64,000 bases of DNA from JAAYCI01 sp964550985 (GTDB lineage Bacteria; Bacillota; Clostridia; Oscillospirales; Ruminococcaceae): positions 1 through 64,000 of the forward strand of contig CAZKBM010000005.1 of NCBI GenBank assembly GCA_964550985.1. The letters are read 5' to 3'. Shown piece by piece: positions 34,901 to 42,532 of the stretch. Below the pieces are notes generated by a model. That model did not search any database, was not told the origin of the DNA, and worked only from the letters and a program-made list of their open reading frames with translations. Each line of letters starts with the position of its first letter. Within the stretch, counting starts at the first letter, position 1. A program made the position numbers and the translations under genes.

Positions 34901-35656
34901 TACGACACCGCAAAAGCCCTGAGGCGCGCCGGGGCCGAGGCCGAAATTTTTGTGATACGCAACCGCAGCGCCGCCGAGGTGGCCGAGAGCGCCAAAAGTC
35001 TTGCCGAAAAACTGGCCCAAAGCCAAATTTTGGTGTTCCCCGGCGGGTTTTCTGGCGGGGATGAGCCCGAGGGCAGCGCCAAACTCATCACGGCGTTTTT
35101 CCGCGGCCCCCTGCTGGCCGAAGCGGTAGATACCCTTTTAAACCAGCGGGACGGCCTCATCCTGGGCATCTGCAACGGGTTCCAAGCCCTCATCAAACTG
35201 GGGCTTTTGCCCTATGGCAAAATCACCCCGCCAAGCCCCTTGGCCCCCACCCTCACCTTTAACGCCATTGGCCGCCACCAAAGCATGTTGGTACGCACCC
35301 GCGTTGCGTCAAGCCTCTCCCCCTGGCTCTCCAAACAACCGGTGGGCAGCATCCAAACCATCCCCATCAGCCATGGCGAAGGCCGGTTTACCGCCCCACG
35401 CGAGGTGCTGCAAACCCTGATGCAAAACGGGCAGATTGCCACACAGTATGTGGATTTGCAGGGGCAGCCCAGCTTAGACGTGCGCTTTAACCCCGCGGGC
35501 AGCCTGTACGCCGTGGAGGGCATCAGCTCCCCCGATGGGCGCATTTTGGGCAAGATGGCCCACTCAGAGCGGTTTGGGGAACATCTCTACAAAAACGTGC
35601 CGGGGGAAACCCATCAAAAACTGTTCGAGAGCGGCATCGCCTATTTTACCGAATAA
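31943..35656 (+). CDS. purL: FGAM synthetase, single-chain PurL with glutaminase domain
   Basis: The 1237-residue enzyme converts FGAR to FGAM with glutamine and ATP. It has an N-terminal PurS-like part, a linker, two AIRS-like halves and a C-terminal class I glutamine amidotransferase. Visible motifs include Y-W-S-D-H-C-R-H-T-T-F, N-E-T-H-N-H-P-T-E-I, G-G-A-T-G-R-D-G, and F-P-G-T-N-C-E-Y-D with the nucleophile Cys1077 in L-G-I-C-N-G-F-Q. The chain is the clostridial fused form, so no purS or purQ genes are needed. ATG 31943 follows GGAGG by five bases. Two short AT-rich segments (about 32290-32395 and 32635-32705) stand out in the first third. Confidence 0.96.
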   Translation: MVYRVYAEKKPAFAVEAAALKEELCGLLGISGLQGLRILHRYDAEGLSEELFTQCRQTVFSEPSVDELHDTLPEAKYRFAVSYLPGQFDQRAASAAECIQLISQGERPLVRSARVYLLDGDISDKEIDYIKSYLINPVESQEESLEVRTTLHTAYPIPEDTPTLAGFIALAENARGAFCAEWGLAMDEDDLAFCQDYFRQEGRDPTLTELRMVDTYWSDHCRHTTFSTQIEKTDIEDKNVQNSYIIYKNLRKQLYKGKHKPETLMDLAVIGAKALKAQGRLHGVDESEEINACSVHISADVDGKEEPWLLLFKNETHNHPTEIEPFGGAATCIGGAIRDPLANRGYVFGAMRLSGAGNPLAPPANTLPGKLPQRKLVQTAAAGYSSYGNQIGLATGLVREFYHPGYLAKRMELGAVLGAVPLSAVRRETPQPGDVVLLLGGATGRDGCGGATGSSKAHKRESLANCGAEVQKGNAPVERKLQRLFRNPAATLFIRRCNDFGAGGVSVAIGELADGLDIDLDAVPKKYEGLTGTELAISESQERMAVVVEAKDAARFIALAEAENLDATPVATVTADARLVMRWRGQVIANLSRSFLNSSGAPKHTAVRVPALPLPSVTPPEGDCLAQKLQNFAGSLQRCGQKGLAERFDSTIGAASVLMPFGGRYQLSPAQSMVMKLPVPGETQSCAGMSFGFDPYLCEQNPHTGAYLAVLESLAKLVACGLSHKNAYLSFQEYFERLGGEPARWGKPFAALLGALSAQLDFGVAAIGGKDSMSGSFEDLDVPPALISLAVAAGKTEDIISPEFKCPGSKVVLLRPQMADGICPNAQSLLEIFSTLEKWIAEKKVLAAWACGSGGVAEALINMAFGNRLGLNCASTFAEDTLFTPAYGSFVLELAEDEGTGLPLGETTTQYHLALPSGPVPLAPIQEAFEAKLEPVFPYRQPMGEGEATAIHYEDRAASPKPNGGPKIGKAHPRALVPVFPGTNCEYDTAKALRRAGAEAEIFVIRNRSAAEVAESAKSLAEKLAQSQILVFPGGFSGGDEPEGSAKLITAFFRGPLLAEAVDTLLNQRDGLILGICNGFQALIKLGLLPYGKITPPSPLAPTLTFNAIGRHQSMLVRTRVASSLSPWLSKQPVGSIQTIPISHGEGRFTAPREVLQTLMQNGQIATQYVDLQGQPSLDVRFNPAGSLYAVEGISSPDGRILGKMAHSERFGEHLYKNVPGETHQKLFESGIAYFTE

Positions 35657-35691
35657 TATCCACCACCTTAGAACAAAACGGAGGCCTTTTC

Positions 35692-37125
35692 ATGTCCCAA
35701 TCGTCGTATCTCTCCCCTTTCAGCACGCGCTACGCATCTGGCGAGATGCAATACATCTTTTCAAACGACAACAAGTTCCGCACCTGGCGCCGCCTTTGGG
35801 TGGCCCTGGCACGCGCCGAAATGGAGGCGGGCCTGCCCATCACCCCCGCCCAGGTGGCCCAGCTGGAGACCCACATCGATGACATCAACTATGAGGTGGC
35901 CGAGGCGCGCGAAAAAGAGGTGCGCCACGACGTGATGAGCCATGTGTACGCCTATGGCCAGCAGTGCCCCGATGCGGCGGGCATCATCCACCTGGGCGCC
36001 ACCAGTTGCTATGTGGGCGATAATACCGATATCTGCGTGATGCGCGAGGGGCTGGAACTGGTGCGGCAAAAGTTGTTGGGCCTTATGGAACTTTTGGCCC
36101 GCTTTGCCGAGGAATACAAGGCCCTGCCCGCTTTGGCCTATACCCATTTGCAGCCCGCCCAGCCCACCACCGTGGGCAAGCGCGCCTGCCTTTGGCTGCA
36201 CGAATTTTATTTGGATTATATAGAGGTGAGCCGCCGCCTGGACGATTTGGCCCTTTTGGGCAGCAAGGGCACCACGGGCACCCAGGCCAGCTTTATGGAG
36301 CTGTTTAATGGCGATGAGGAAAAAATTGAGGATGTGGAACGGCGGATTGCAGAGGAGATGGGTTTTGAAAAAATTGTACCGGTATCGGGCCAAACCTATT
36401 CTCGCAAGGTGGATTATTTCGTCCTCACCAGCCTTTCAGGCCTAGCCCAAAGCGCGGGCAAGTTTGCAAACGACCTGCGCATTCTGCAAAACTTTAAAGA
36501 GATGGAGGAGCCCTTTGGCAAACAGCAAATTGGCTCATCCGCCATGCCCTATAAGCGCAACCCCATGCGGTGCGAGCGCATCTGCGCCCTAGCCCGCTAT
36601 TTGGAAACCGACTGCCTGAACCCCGCCCTAACGGCCAGCACCCAGTGGTTTGAGCGCACCTTGGATGATTCGGCCAACAAGCGCATCGCCGTGGCCGAGG
36701 GCTTTTTGGCCGCCGACGCCATTTTAAACCTGCTGCTGAACGTGTGCGACGGGCTTGTGGTGTACCCCAAGGTGGTCTCTGCCCGCCTGATGGCCGAATT
36801 GCCCTTTTTGGCCAGCGAAAACATTTTGATGCGGGCCGTAAAAAAGGGCGGAGACCGGCAGGAACTGCACGAGCGCATCCGCCTGCACGCACAGGCGGCG
36901 GGCAGAGTGGTAAAAGAGGAGGGCGGCCAAAACGACCTGCTGGCCCGCCTGGCGGCGGACCCCGCCTTTGGCCTTAGCGAATCGGAACTTACCGGCCTTA
37001 TGCAGCCCGCGCTGTACATTGGCCGCGCCCCCCAGCAGGTCAGCCGCTTTTTGGCCGAGGTGATAAACCCCTTGCTGGCCCAAAACAAGGCAGCCCTGGG
37101 CGCACGGGCAGAGGTGACGGTGTAA
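35692..37125 (+). CDS. purB: Adenylosuccinate lyase
   Basis: PurB cleaves SAICAR to AICAR and adenylosuccinate to AMP, releasing fumarate. The 477-residue protein belongs to the fumarase/aspartase superfamily and shows A-Y-T-H-L-Q-P-A-Q-P-T-T-V-G (about 142-155) and the signature loop G-S-S-A-M-P-Y-K-R-N-P-M (about 280-291). The ATG is preceded by GGAGG. It is the last gene of the purine cluster, 35 bases after purL, and is followed by two perfect hairpins at 37132-37189. Confidence 0.97.
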   Translation: MSQSSYLSPFSTRYASGEMQYIFSNDNKFRTWRRLWVALARAEMEAGLPITPAQVAQLETHIDDINYEVAEAREKEVRHDVMSHVYAYGQQCPDAAGIIHLGATSCYVGDNTDICVMREGLELVRQKLLGLMELLARFAEEYKALPALAYTHLQPAQPTTVGKRACLWLHEFYLDYIEVSRRLDDLALLGSKGTTGTQASFMELFNGDEEKIEDVERRIAEEMGFEKIVPVSGQTYSRKVDYFVLTSLSGLAQSAGKFANDLRILQNFKEMEEPFGKQQIGSSAMPYKRNPMRCERICALARYLETDCLNPALTASTQWFERTLDDSANKRIAVAEGFLAADAILNLLLNVCDGLVVYPKVVSARLMAELPFLASENILMRAVKKGGDRQELHERIRLHAQAAGRVVKEEGGQNDLLARLAADPAFGLSESELTGLMQPALYIGRAPQQVSRFLAEVINPLLAQNKAALGARAEVTV

Positions 37126-37131
37126 TTCTAA

Positions 37132-37189
37132 ATCAGAGTAAAAACTCTATCAAGTTTTTACTCTGATGTTGCAGCAAAAACGCTGCAAC
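37132..37189. repeat. Two adjacent perfect hairpins after purB
   Basis: ATCAGAGTAAAAACT pairs with AGTTTTTACTCTGAT over 15 bp around CTATCA (37132-37167). Then GTTGCAGC and GCTGCAAC pair over 8 bp around AAAAAC (37168-37189). A short run follows of inverted GCGC-rich sequence (about 37190-37255). No T tail is present, so they may protect or process the 3' end of the purine transcript more than terminate it. Confidence 0.75.
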
Positions 37190-37360
37190 GCGTCATCTCC
37201 GCGCCAAGCGCCTCGCTTCGCTCGGTTGCGCTACGAAACAGCGCTGCGGCGCTAGTCATGCAAAATTTCTGTTATCGCGAAGCATCCCCTTGTGGGAAAG
37301 ACAAAGTGAAGTTTTTAACGAAATTTAGGATAATATTTCACCGAACGAAAACAAGAATCA

Positions 37361-37398
37361 AACCGCAGGCTATGCCCAAAGCAGGCCTGCGGTTTTTG
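37361..37398 (+). terminator. Intrinsic terminator downstream of the purine cluster
   Basis: AACCGCAGGC and GCCTGCGGTT form a 10-bp stem followed by TTTTGTT. It is 236 bases after purB. The rest of the 513-base gap from 37126 to 37638 holds the hairpins above, a promoter, and no gene that I can support. Confidence 0.8.
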
Positions 37399-37463
37399 TT
37401 GTATACAGCCGCTCAGTCAAGTGGGCCCATCCTCTACTGTCCCGGCCTTCCAGTAAAGAGGAA

Positions 37464-37492
37464 TTGACCCTGTGGCAAAAGTCGCTTATAAT
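37464..37492 (+). promoter_or_regulatory. Sigma-A promoter for the zinc-ribbon protein gene
   Basis: TTGACC (37464-37469) and TATAAT (37487-37492) are 17 bases apart. The expected leader is about 140 nt. Confidence 0.8.
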
Positions 37493-37638
37493 AAGTAATG
37501 GTGTAGTATGCCCTCTTGCTCAAATAGGGAAGAATTTTTCTGCCCGCCTGCCTGCCGAGGCAGCAGAGACGCGCAGTTGTACCAGATATATTGTACGTTT
37601 ATCTGTTTTAAATCCATAGCAAAAGGAGGCACAAGGGT

Positions 37639-40221
37639 ATGAATTTTTGCCCAAAATGTGGTGCCAAAGTAACAGACTCAGAAAGTAAATTTTGTGCGGT
37701 ATGTGGCGAGGCCCTTCCGCAAAACCTTTTTGCGGAAGGCTCTGCCGCTTTTACGCCGCCTGCCGGTGGCACAGGCGCGGATGTTCCCCCGCCCAAAAAT
37801 TTTGCAGCCCCCCCCGCCGGGGCCCAAGACAATGGGGTAACGGGCTCCTTCTCCTCCCCATTTGTAAAAGACGCCCTGCCCACACCCAAAGAGGAACCCC
37901 TTTTTTCGGCGGTTTTTGCGGGCGATACCCAAGAGCCCCCGCCCGAAAGCAGCCCTGTACCCTCCTCTTTATTTGAAGGTGGCGCCCCCACCCCCACCCA
38001 GTTTTCCGCCGCCGGGGCAGGCGGGCAAACTACCGAAGTTTCCGCGGGTTTTTCTGCGGCGCCTGGTGGCCACGCCCTCTCCCAAAGTATGAATGAATCT
38101 CCCGTTTCCGCCACGGAGGCCCCTGTTTTTGGCGCGGCCCCCGGAGTAGAGGCAGACCTTTTTACGGCGGTCCCCACAGCGCAGGCTTCTACAGCCCAGG
38201 GCATCCCCCCTGCCGGCGAGCCGGATTTTTTTGCAGGCCCCCCGGCTGCGGCCCCTCTCGCCAATGAAGGATTTTTTATGCCCCCCGCAAAAGAACCCGG
38301 CCCCGACCTTTTTGCAGAAGCCGCAGCGCCCTTTAGCCCCGGCCCTTCCCACGCCGGGCAGCCCGATTTTTTTGCCGGGGCCGCCGCTTCTGCCCCGCCC
38401 AGTGGAGAAGATTTTTTCTCGGCCCCTGCAGGCGGGCCCCAGCCCAGCCTGTTTGAGGAGGCCCCGCTCGCCCCGGCCGAGGCCGCTTTGGATGCCAGCC
38501 TTTTCCAAGGCAGCCCCACACAAAGCGATGAGCCCCCGCCCCCGGCGCAGGATTTCTTCCCAGCCCAGCAGCAGGCACCCCCCAAGGCAGCGCCTGCGCC
38601 CAAGCAGAATTACCCCCACCAAAACCCAAAACCTGAACCGGCCGCGCAGCGTATGCCAAAGCCCGCGGCCAAACCCCAGCAGGTATATTCCCCAGCGGCG
38701 GCCCAGCAGCCTCAAGGCGGCTCTGTGCAAAGCATTCCGCAGCAGTCTTTGCCCCGGCAGTCCCTCCATACCGGCGAGGGCGCTTTGCCTGGCGGCGCAC
38801 CCGCTGCGGGCGCGCCTGTGCAGCGTATGCCAAGCGCAGCACCCGGCGGCTCGCTATTGGCCGGGGATACCCCGGCCCCGGCGCGCCGCAGCCCGCCCCC
38901 GCCCCCGCCTCAGCGCCGGGGTGGCGCGCGCACAGCCCCGGCACACAGCGGTGGGGCCGGCCGTATGGTACGGAATATTCTGGTGGCTGTTTTGGCCGCC
39001 CTCATCCTTTTGTTCGGGGCCATTTTAGGCTTTTTGTACTGGCAAAACCGCCCCAGCAAAACCATCGATGCTTTTACCCTGGCCCTCAGCCAGCGGGACT
39101 ATGAGACGCTTTCCACCACGGTTTCGGTGGTAGGCGTCACCGCTTCGGGCTCGGAGGGGTGGATTGCCCTCTGCGACGCTTTTCAGGATGAAGCCGCCCG
39201 CGCCGCCCTCTCCAAGGAGATGTCACGCGTCTCGGCAAATTCAAACACCGCAGGCTTTAGCTATCCTTCGGTTCGGCTGGAGGGCAAACCCCTTTTTTTA
39301 TTCATCCAGCAGTATCATGTGCGGCTTAGCGGCGTAAGCGTACTGGCCCCCGGCGCGGCCGAGGGCAGCACCTTGCGCCTTGCCGCAGGGGATGAATTTA
39401 ACGACCCCGCCGGCGCGCCCAGCGCCGAGGGTATGCTGTACGAGGGCATTATGCCAGGGCAGTATACGGCCACCCTTACCGGGGCCGACGGCAGCGTGGC
39501 CGAGTATGCGCTAAGCGCCTTTGCCACCGCCAGCCCCAACGCGCTGGAGGCCGCCGCGGGCGGCGGTGCCGAGGAGCCCGCTTCCAACTTTGCAAACCTC
39601 ACCATTGAAAACTGCATCTCCGATGACGCGCAGATCTTTTTGAATGGGCAGGAGACCCCCGCCAAACCTACCGGCGGGGTGGTGCAATTGCAGCAGGTGG
39701 AACTGGGCAGCACCATCAGCATCAAAGCCGAAACAGACGGCAATGTCCAGGAGGCAAGCGTCACTTTTAGCGACCCCAATGTGACCACCCTGAGCTTTGG
39801 CGAATACACTGGAACCCCTGTCTCAAAGCCCGCGGAAGAAACGGGGGCCGAACTGAGCGCCGACGCCGCAAACAATGTGCTTACCACCTTTTACAAATCT
39901 TATCTCGAGGCTATCAACGCCCAAAGCCTGGATGGCATTCAGCTCTCCACGGCGGCAAACAACCAAAATATTCAGGGGCGCATCACCTCCGCGGCCAACA
40001 AGGCCAACACCTATACCTTTGTCAGTGCCTCGGTAGACCCAAACAGCATACAGGTAAAAACAGAGGGCGGCGTCACCACGGCCGAGATGACCGGCACCTG
40101 CGAGTTTAGCTATGTGGCCAAAGAAAACCCCGGCGCGCCCGAAACCGGCTCCAACAAACAGGCCATCCGTATGATTTACCAGGATGGCCAGTGGCTGGTA
40201 GATAAATTTACCACGGCATAG
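37639..40221 (+). CDS. Zinc-ribbon membrane protein with long Pro/Ala-rich region, TcaA/YvbJ-like
   Basis: The 860-residue protein starts with a zinc ribbon (C-P-K-C-G ... C-A-V-C-G, residues about 4-25). About 400 residues follow that are rich in Pro, Ala, Gly and Phe and are probably disordered, with repeated F-F-A-G and D-F-F short motifs. One membrane helix (about 446-468) leads to an outside part of about 390 residues. That part starts N-R-P-S-K-T-I-D-A-F and holds beta-rich domains (N-C-I-S-D-D-A-Q-I-F-L-N-G) and a final NTF2-like domain (F-Y-K-S-Y-L-E-A-I-N). This order is like TcaA and YvbJ envelope proteins linked to cell wall stress. The 45-base gap to the VanY-type gene suggests an operon. 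Confidence 0.8.
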   Translation: MNFCPKCGAKVTDSESKFCAVCGEALPQNLFAEGSAAFTPPAGGTGADVPPPKNFAAPPAGAQDNGVTGSFSSPFVKDALPTPKEEPLFSAVFAGDTQEPPPESSPVPSSLFEGGAPTPTQFSAAGAGGQTTEVSAGFSAAPGGHALSQSMNESPVSATEAPVFGAAPGVEADLFTAVPTAQASTAQGIPPAGEPDFFAGPPAAAPLANEGFFMPPAKEPGPDLFAEAAAPFSPGPSHAGQPDFFAGAAASAPPSGEDFFSAPAGGPQPSLFEEAPLAPAEAALDASLFQGSPTQSDEPPPPAQDFFPAQQQAPPKAAPAPKQNYPHQNPKPEPAAQRMPKPAAKPQQVYSPAAAQQPQGGSVQSIPQQSLPRQSLHTGEGALPGGAPAAGAPVQRMPSAAPGGSLLAGDTPAPARRSPPPPPPQRRGGARTAPAHSGGAGRMVRNILVAVLAALILLFGAILGFLYWQNRPSKTIDAFTLALSQRDYETLSTTVSVVGVTASGSEGWIALCDAFQDEAARAALSKEMSRVSANSNTAGFSYPSVRLEGKPLFLFIQQYHVRLSGVSVLAPGAAEGSTLRLAAGDEFNDPAGAPSAEGMLYEGIMPGQYTATLTGADGSVAEYALSAFATASPNALEAAAGGGAEEPASNFANLTIENCISDDAQIFLNGQETPAKPTGGVVQLQQVELGSTISIKAETDGNVQEASVTFSDPNVTTLSFGEYTGTPVSKPAEETGAELSADAANNVLTTFYKSYLEAINAQSLDGIQLSTAANNQNIQGRITSAANKANTYTFVSASVDPNSIQVKTEGGVTTAEMTGTCEFSYVAKENPGAPETGSNKQAIRMIYQDGQWLVDKFTTA

Positions 40222-40266
40222 GACCAACTGCTTTACAAAACTCTGTTTTACTGAAAGGGGAATGCT

Positions 40267-41172
40267 ATGCAGTCATCCGGCACGGCAAAGCGCCCTTCCC
40301 CACCTGCACATCAGGTGCAACGCCCCCCCATGCGCCCCGCCTCGGTGCGGCAGCAGGCCGCCCAAACCGCGGCCCGCAAGCGGCGCAAAAGCCTGGTAGG
40401 CCTATGCATTTTGCTGGTTGGGGTTCTGGTTTTGGGCCTGGCCGCCTGGTTCATCGTGGGCTTATTAAGCCCGCCAAAAGCCGCTGCGCCCGCTTCGGTG
40501 GCGGCCCCGCCCAGCACGGCGGCCTCCCAGCCGGCGCAACTGGTCACCTCCCAGCCCGCAGCGCCTGTGTCGCACATCCCAGAGGCCACGGGCGAATTTG
40601 ATATCGAGGGAATCCCCCCGCTTTATAACCGCAACAACGCCATACCAGACGAAGCCCGCGCCGCCCTTACCCTGGCCGATGTGGGGGAAGGCCAGCAGAT
40701 GGAAACCCAGGCCGCCGCGGCCTACAAGGCCATGCAGCAGGCCGCCGCTACCGACGGCATCACCCTGCATTCGGTTTCAGGCTTCCGCACTTTGGAGCGG
40801 CAGACAAACAATTACAACAACAGCATTCAAAATTACCTGGCAAACGGTTACACCCAAAGTGAAGCCGTGCGCCGCACCGAACAATACTATGCCATACCCG
40901 GCACCAGCGAGCACGAGATGGGCCTTGCCATGGATATTGGCGTTGTGGATGACAGCTTTGCCAATACCCCGGCCTATACCTGGCTGCAGCAGCATAGCAC
41001 CGAATATGGTTTTATCTACCGTTATCCCAAAGAGTATGTGGAGATCACCCATATCAACTGGGAACCCTGGCATTACCGCTTTATTGGCGTAAACCATGCG
41101 GTGAACTACAAAAACCTGGGTATGAATACCTATGAGGACTATGTGGCCTACCTCCAGCAGGACGCCCTCTAG
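40267..41172 (+). CDS. VanY-type D-alanyl-D-alanine carboxypeptidase, membrane-anchored
   Basis: The 301-residue protein has a basic N-terminal tail, a membrane helix (about 43-67), an Ala/Pro linker and a LAS metallopeptidase domain (about 120-300). The zinc and catalytic residues are seen as S-E-H-E-M-G-L-A-M-D (His216, Asp223) and E-P-W-H-Y-R-F-I-G (Glu266, His269). S-G-F-R-T precedes them. It should trim the terminal D-Ala of peptidoglycan stem peptides outside the membrane. No vancomycin-resistance genes are near, so a housekeeping role is likely. The ATG follows AAAGGGG. Confidence 0.92.
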   Translation: MQSSGTAKRPSPPAHQVQRPPMRPASVRQQAAQTAARKRRKSLVGLCILLVGVLVLGLAAWFIVGLLSPPKAAAPASVAAPPSTAASQPAQLVTSQPAAPVSHIPEATGEFDIEGIPPLYNRNNAIPDEARAALTLADVGEGQQMETQAAAAYKAMQQAAATDGITLHSVSGFRTLERQTNNYNNSIQNYLANGYTQSEAVRRTEQYYAIPGTSEHEMGLAMDIGVVDDSFANTPAYTWLQQHSTEYGFIYRYPKEYVEITHINWEPWHYRFIGVNHAVNYKNLGMNTYEDYVAYLQQDAL

Positions 41173-41244
41173 CGCTGCGCAAAATCATTTTGCATGTAAG
41201 CCCCCCAAAAAATTTCTTCTTTTTTCCAAATAGACAGTTTATCA

Positions 41245-41288
41245 AATACAGCCATTGCAGTGAGGTATCACTGCAATGGCTGTATTTT
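41245..41288. terminator. Bidirectional terminator with 19-bp perfect stem
   Basis: AATACAGCCATTGCAGTGA and its exact complement flank the loop GGTA. T-rich bases follow on the plus strand. The right arm also encodes the last codons of the minus-strand Cys-rich protein. Confidence 0.85.
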
Positions 41289-41465
41289 CTCTTCTTGTTT
41301 TGCCACCCTGTGGGCCGCCCGCGTTTGGCGCAGGCAGTGTGGCAGGTTGCCGCGGTCCTTGTGGTTCGCCACACACTCGCAGCACTTGCCGTGCCGGGCG
41401 CAATCGACCTTGGGGCAGGTACAGGGTTGCCGGTTGTTGCAGCCGGTTTTGTCCGCCATCTGCAT
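41268..41465 (-). CDS. Small Cys-rich protein, DUF6485-like
   Basis: The 65-residue protein contains C-T-C-P-K-V-D-C-A-R-H-G-K-C-C-E-C-V followed by H-K-D-R-G-N-L-P-H-C. This fits the pattern C-x-C-x4-C-x3-G-x-C-C-x-C-x3-H-x7-P-x-C that I associate with DUF6485 proteins of anaerobes. A metal-binding role is likely; the function is unknown. The start is ATG 41465 or 41459, both near AAAGGTAGG. Its stop lies inside the 41245-41288 hairpin. Its basic tail of about 20 residues differs from shorter relatives. Confidence 0.7.
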   Translation of the reverse strand: MQMADKTGCNNRQPCTCPKVDCARHGKCCECVANHKDRGNLPHCLRQTRAAHRVAKQEEKIQPLQ

Positions 41466-41650
41466 CACCTACCTTTCCGCTATCTTTTTTGATAGTAGCA
41501 CAAAGCCGCCTTTTCCTCAAGGCCTTTCCCCGCTGGGGACAAAATTATTTTACGCCGCATTCTTTTGGGCTTTTCCATTTGACACCACATTCCCTACGTT
41601 TACACGTTTTTTATCTGCCGGGGCTTCCCCCTCTATACGGCTGGGCTTCC

Positions 41651-41679
41651 TTGTATTGGCCCTCGCTCTCTGTTATAAT
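41651..41679 (+). promoter_or_regulatory. Promoter of coaX
   Basis: TTGTAT (41651-41656) and TATAAT (41674-41679) are 17 bases apart, about 50 bases before the start codon. Confidence 0.75.
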
Positions 41680-41728
41680 TTCTTTGGTAATCAATTTGGC
41701 CTCTCAGGCCAAACTGGGAGGTTTATCC

Positions 41729-42499
41729 ATGGTTTTAACCATTGATATAGGCAACAGCAATCTGGTCATTGGCGGTTATGAGGGGGATTCCATTCATTTT
41801 ACGGCCCGTGCCGCCACCAATTTCCGCCAGGAGGCAGACCAGTTTGCCATTGAACTTGCGGGCATATTGCAGCTTTACGGCGTTACCGGCCACAGTATTG
41901 AAGGGGTCGCCGTCTCCTCGGTAGTCCCCTCCTTTAGCCCCATTTTAGCCCGTGCTTTGGCCCATTTTACAAAGGTAAAGCCCTTTTTTTTAAGCCTGGC
42001 GCACGCGGGCGGGCTGCGGGTGGATATTGAAAGCCCCAGAGAACTTGGCATGGACATTTTGGCCACGGCCATAGCCGTGTACCACAGCCGCAAACTGCCC
42101 GCCGTGGTCATAGATATGGGTACGGCGACAAAGCTTTCGGCCATAGATGGAAATGGCAACTTGCGAGGCGTTTGCATAGCGCCGGGCCTGTTTGTATCGC
42201 TGGAAGCGCTGGTGAAAAACGCCAGCTTACTGGCGGGCATTCCGCTGGAAGCGCCCGCCTCCGTCATTGGCAGAAACAGCGCCGAAAGCATGAAAAGCGG
42301 CGTGGTATTCGGCGCGGCCGCCATGCTGGACGGCCTCTTGGCACGCTTTGAGGAAGAACTTGGGCCGCTTTGCAGCATTGTTGCCACCGGCGGCGCGGCG
42401 GGCCTTGTGGTTCCCCATTGTAAAACATCCATTGAACTTTGCGACACCCTGCTGCTGGACGGGCTGTACCAAAGCTATAAAACATTTGTCTCCGCCTAA
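41729..42499 (+). CDS. coaX: Type III pantothenate kinase
   Basis: CoaX phosphorylates pantothenate in the first step of coenzyme A synthesis. The 256-residue protein has the ASKHA fold signs of the type III family: L-T-I-D-I-G-N-S-N at the N-terminus, S-S-V-V-P, the G-x-D-I/R-loop variant L-G-M-D-I-L-A-T-A, D-M-G-T-A-T-K (about 129-135), P-G-L, and the late T-G-G-A-A. The ATG 41729 follows GGGAGG by seven bases; a longer upstream reading lacks family sequence. A second pantothenate-related gene, an ECF S component, lies at 49.6 kb. Confidence 0.95.
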   Translation: MVLTIDIGNSNLVIGGYEGDSIHFTARAATNFRQEADQFAIELAGILQLYGVTGHSIEGVAVSSVVPSFSPILARALAHFTKVKPFFLSLAHAGGLRVDIESPRELGMDILATAIAVYHSRKLPAVVIDMGTATKLSAIDGNGNLRGVCIAPGLFVSLEALVKNASLLAGIPLEAPASVIGRNSAESMKSGVVFGAAAMLDGLLARFEEELGPLCSIVATGGAAGLVVPHCKTSIELCDTLLLDGLYQSYKTFVSA

Positions 42500-42532
42500 A
42501 GCTTGCAGACATCCATTGAGGGAGTGAGGTTT

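Noticed and set aside
37608..38603. Gly/Ser/Ala-rich frame on the minus strand opposite the zinc-ribbon protein
   Set aside because: It is a shadow of the Pro/Ala-rich coding region and has no ribosome site.
40267..41172. Vancomycin resistance determinant
   Set aside because: Only a VanY-like peptidase is present; there is no vanH, vanA, vanX or vanRS nearby, so a housekeeping role is more likely.
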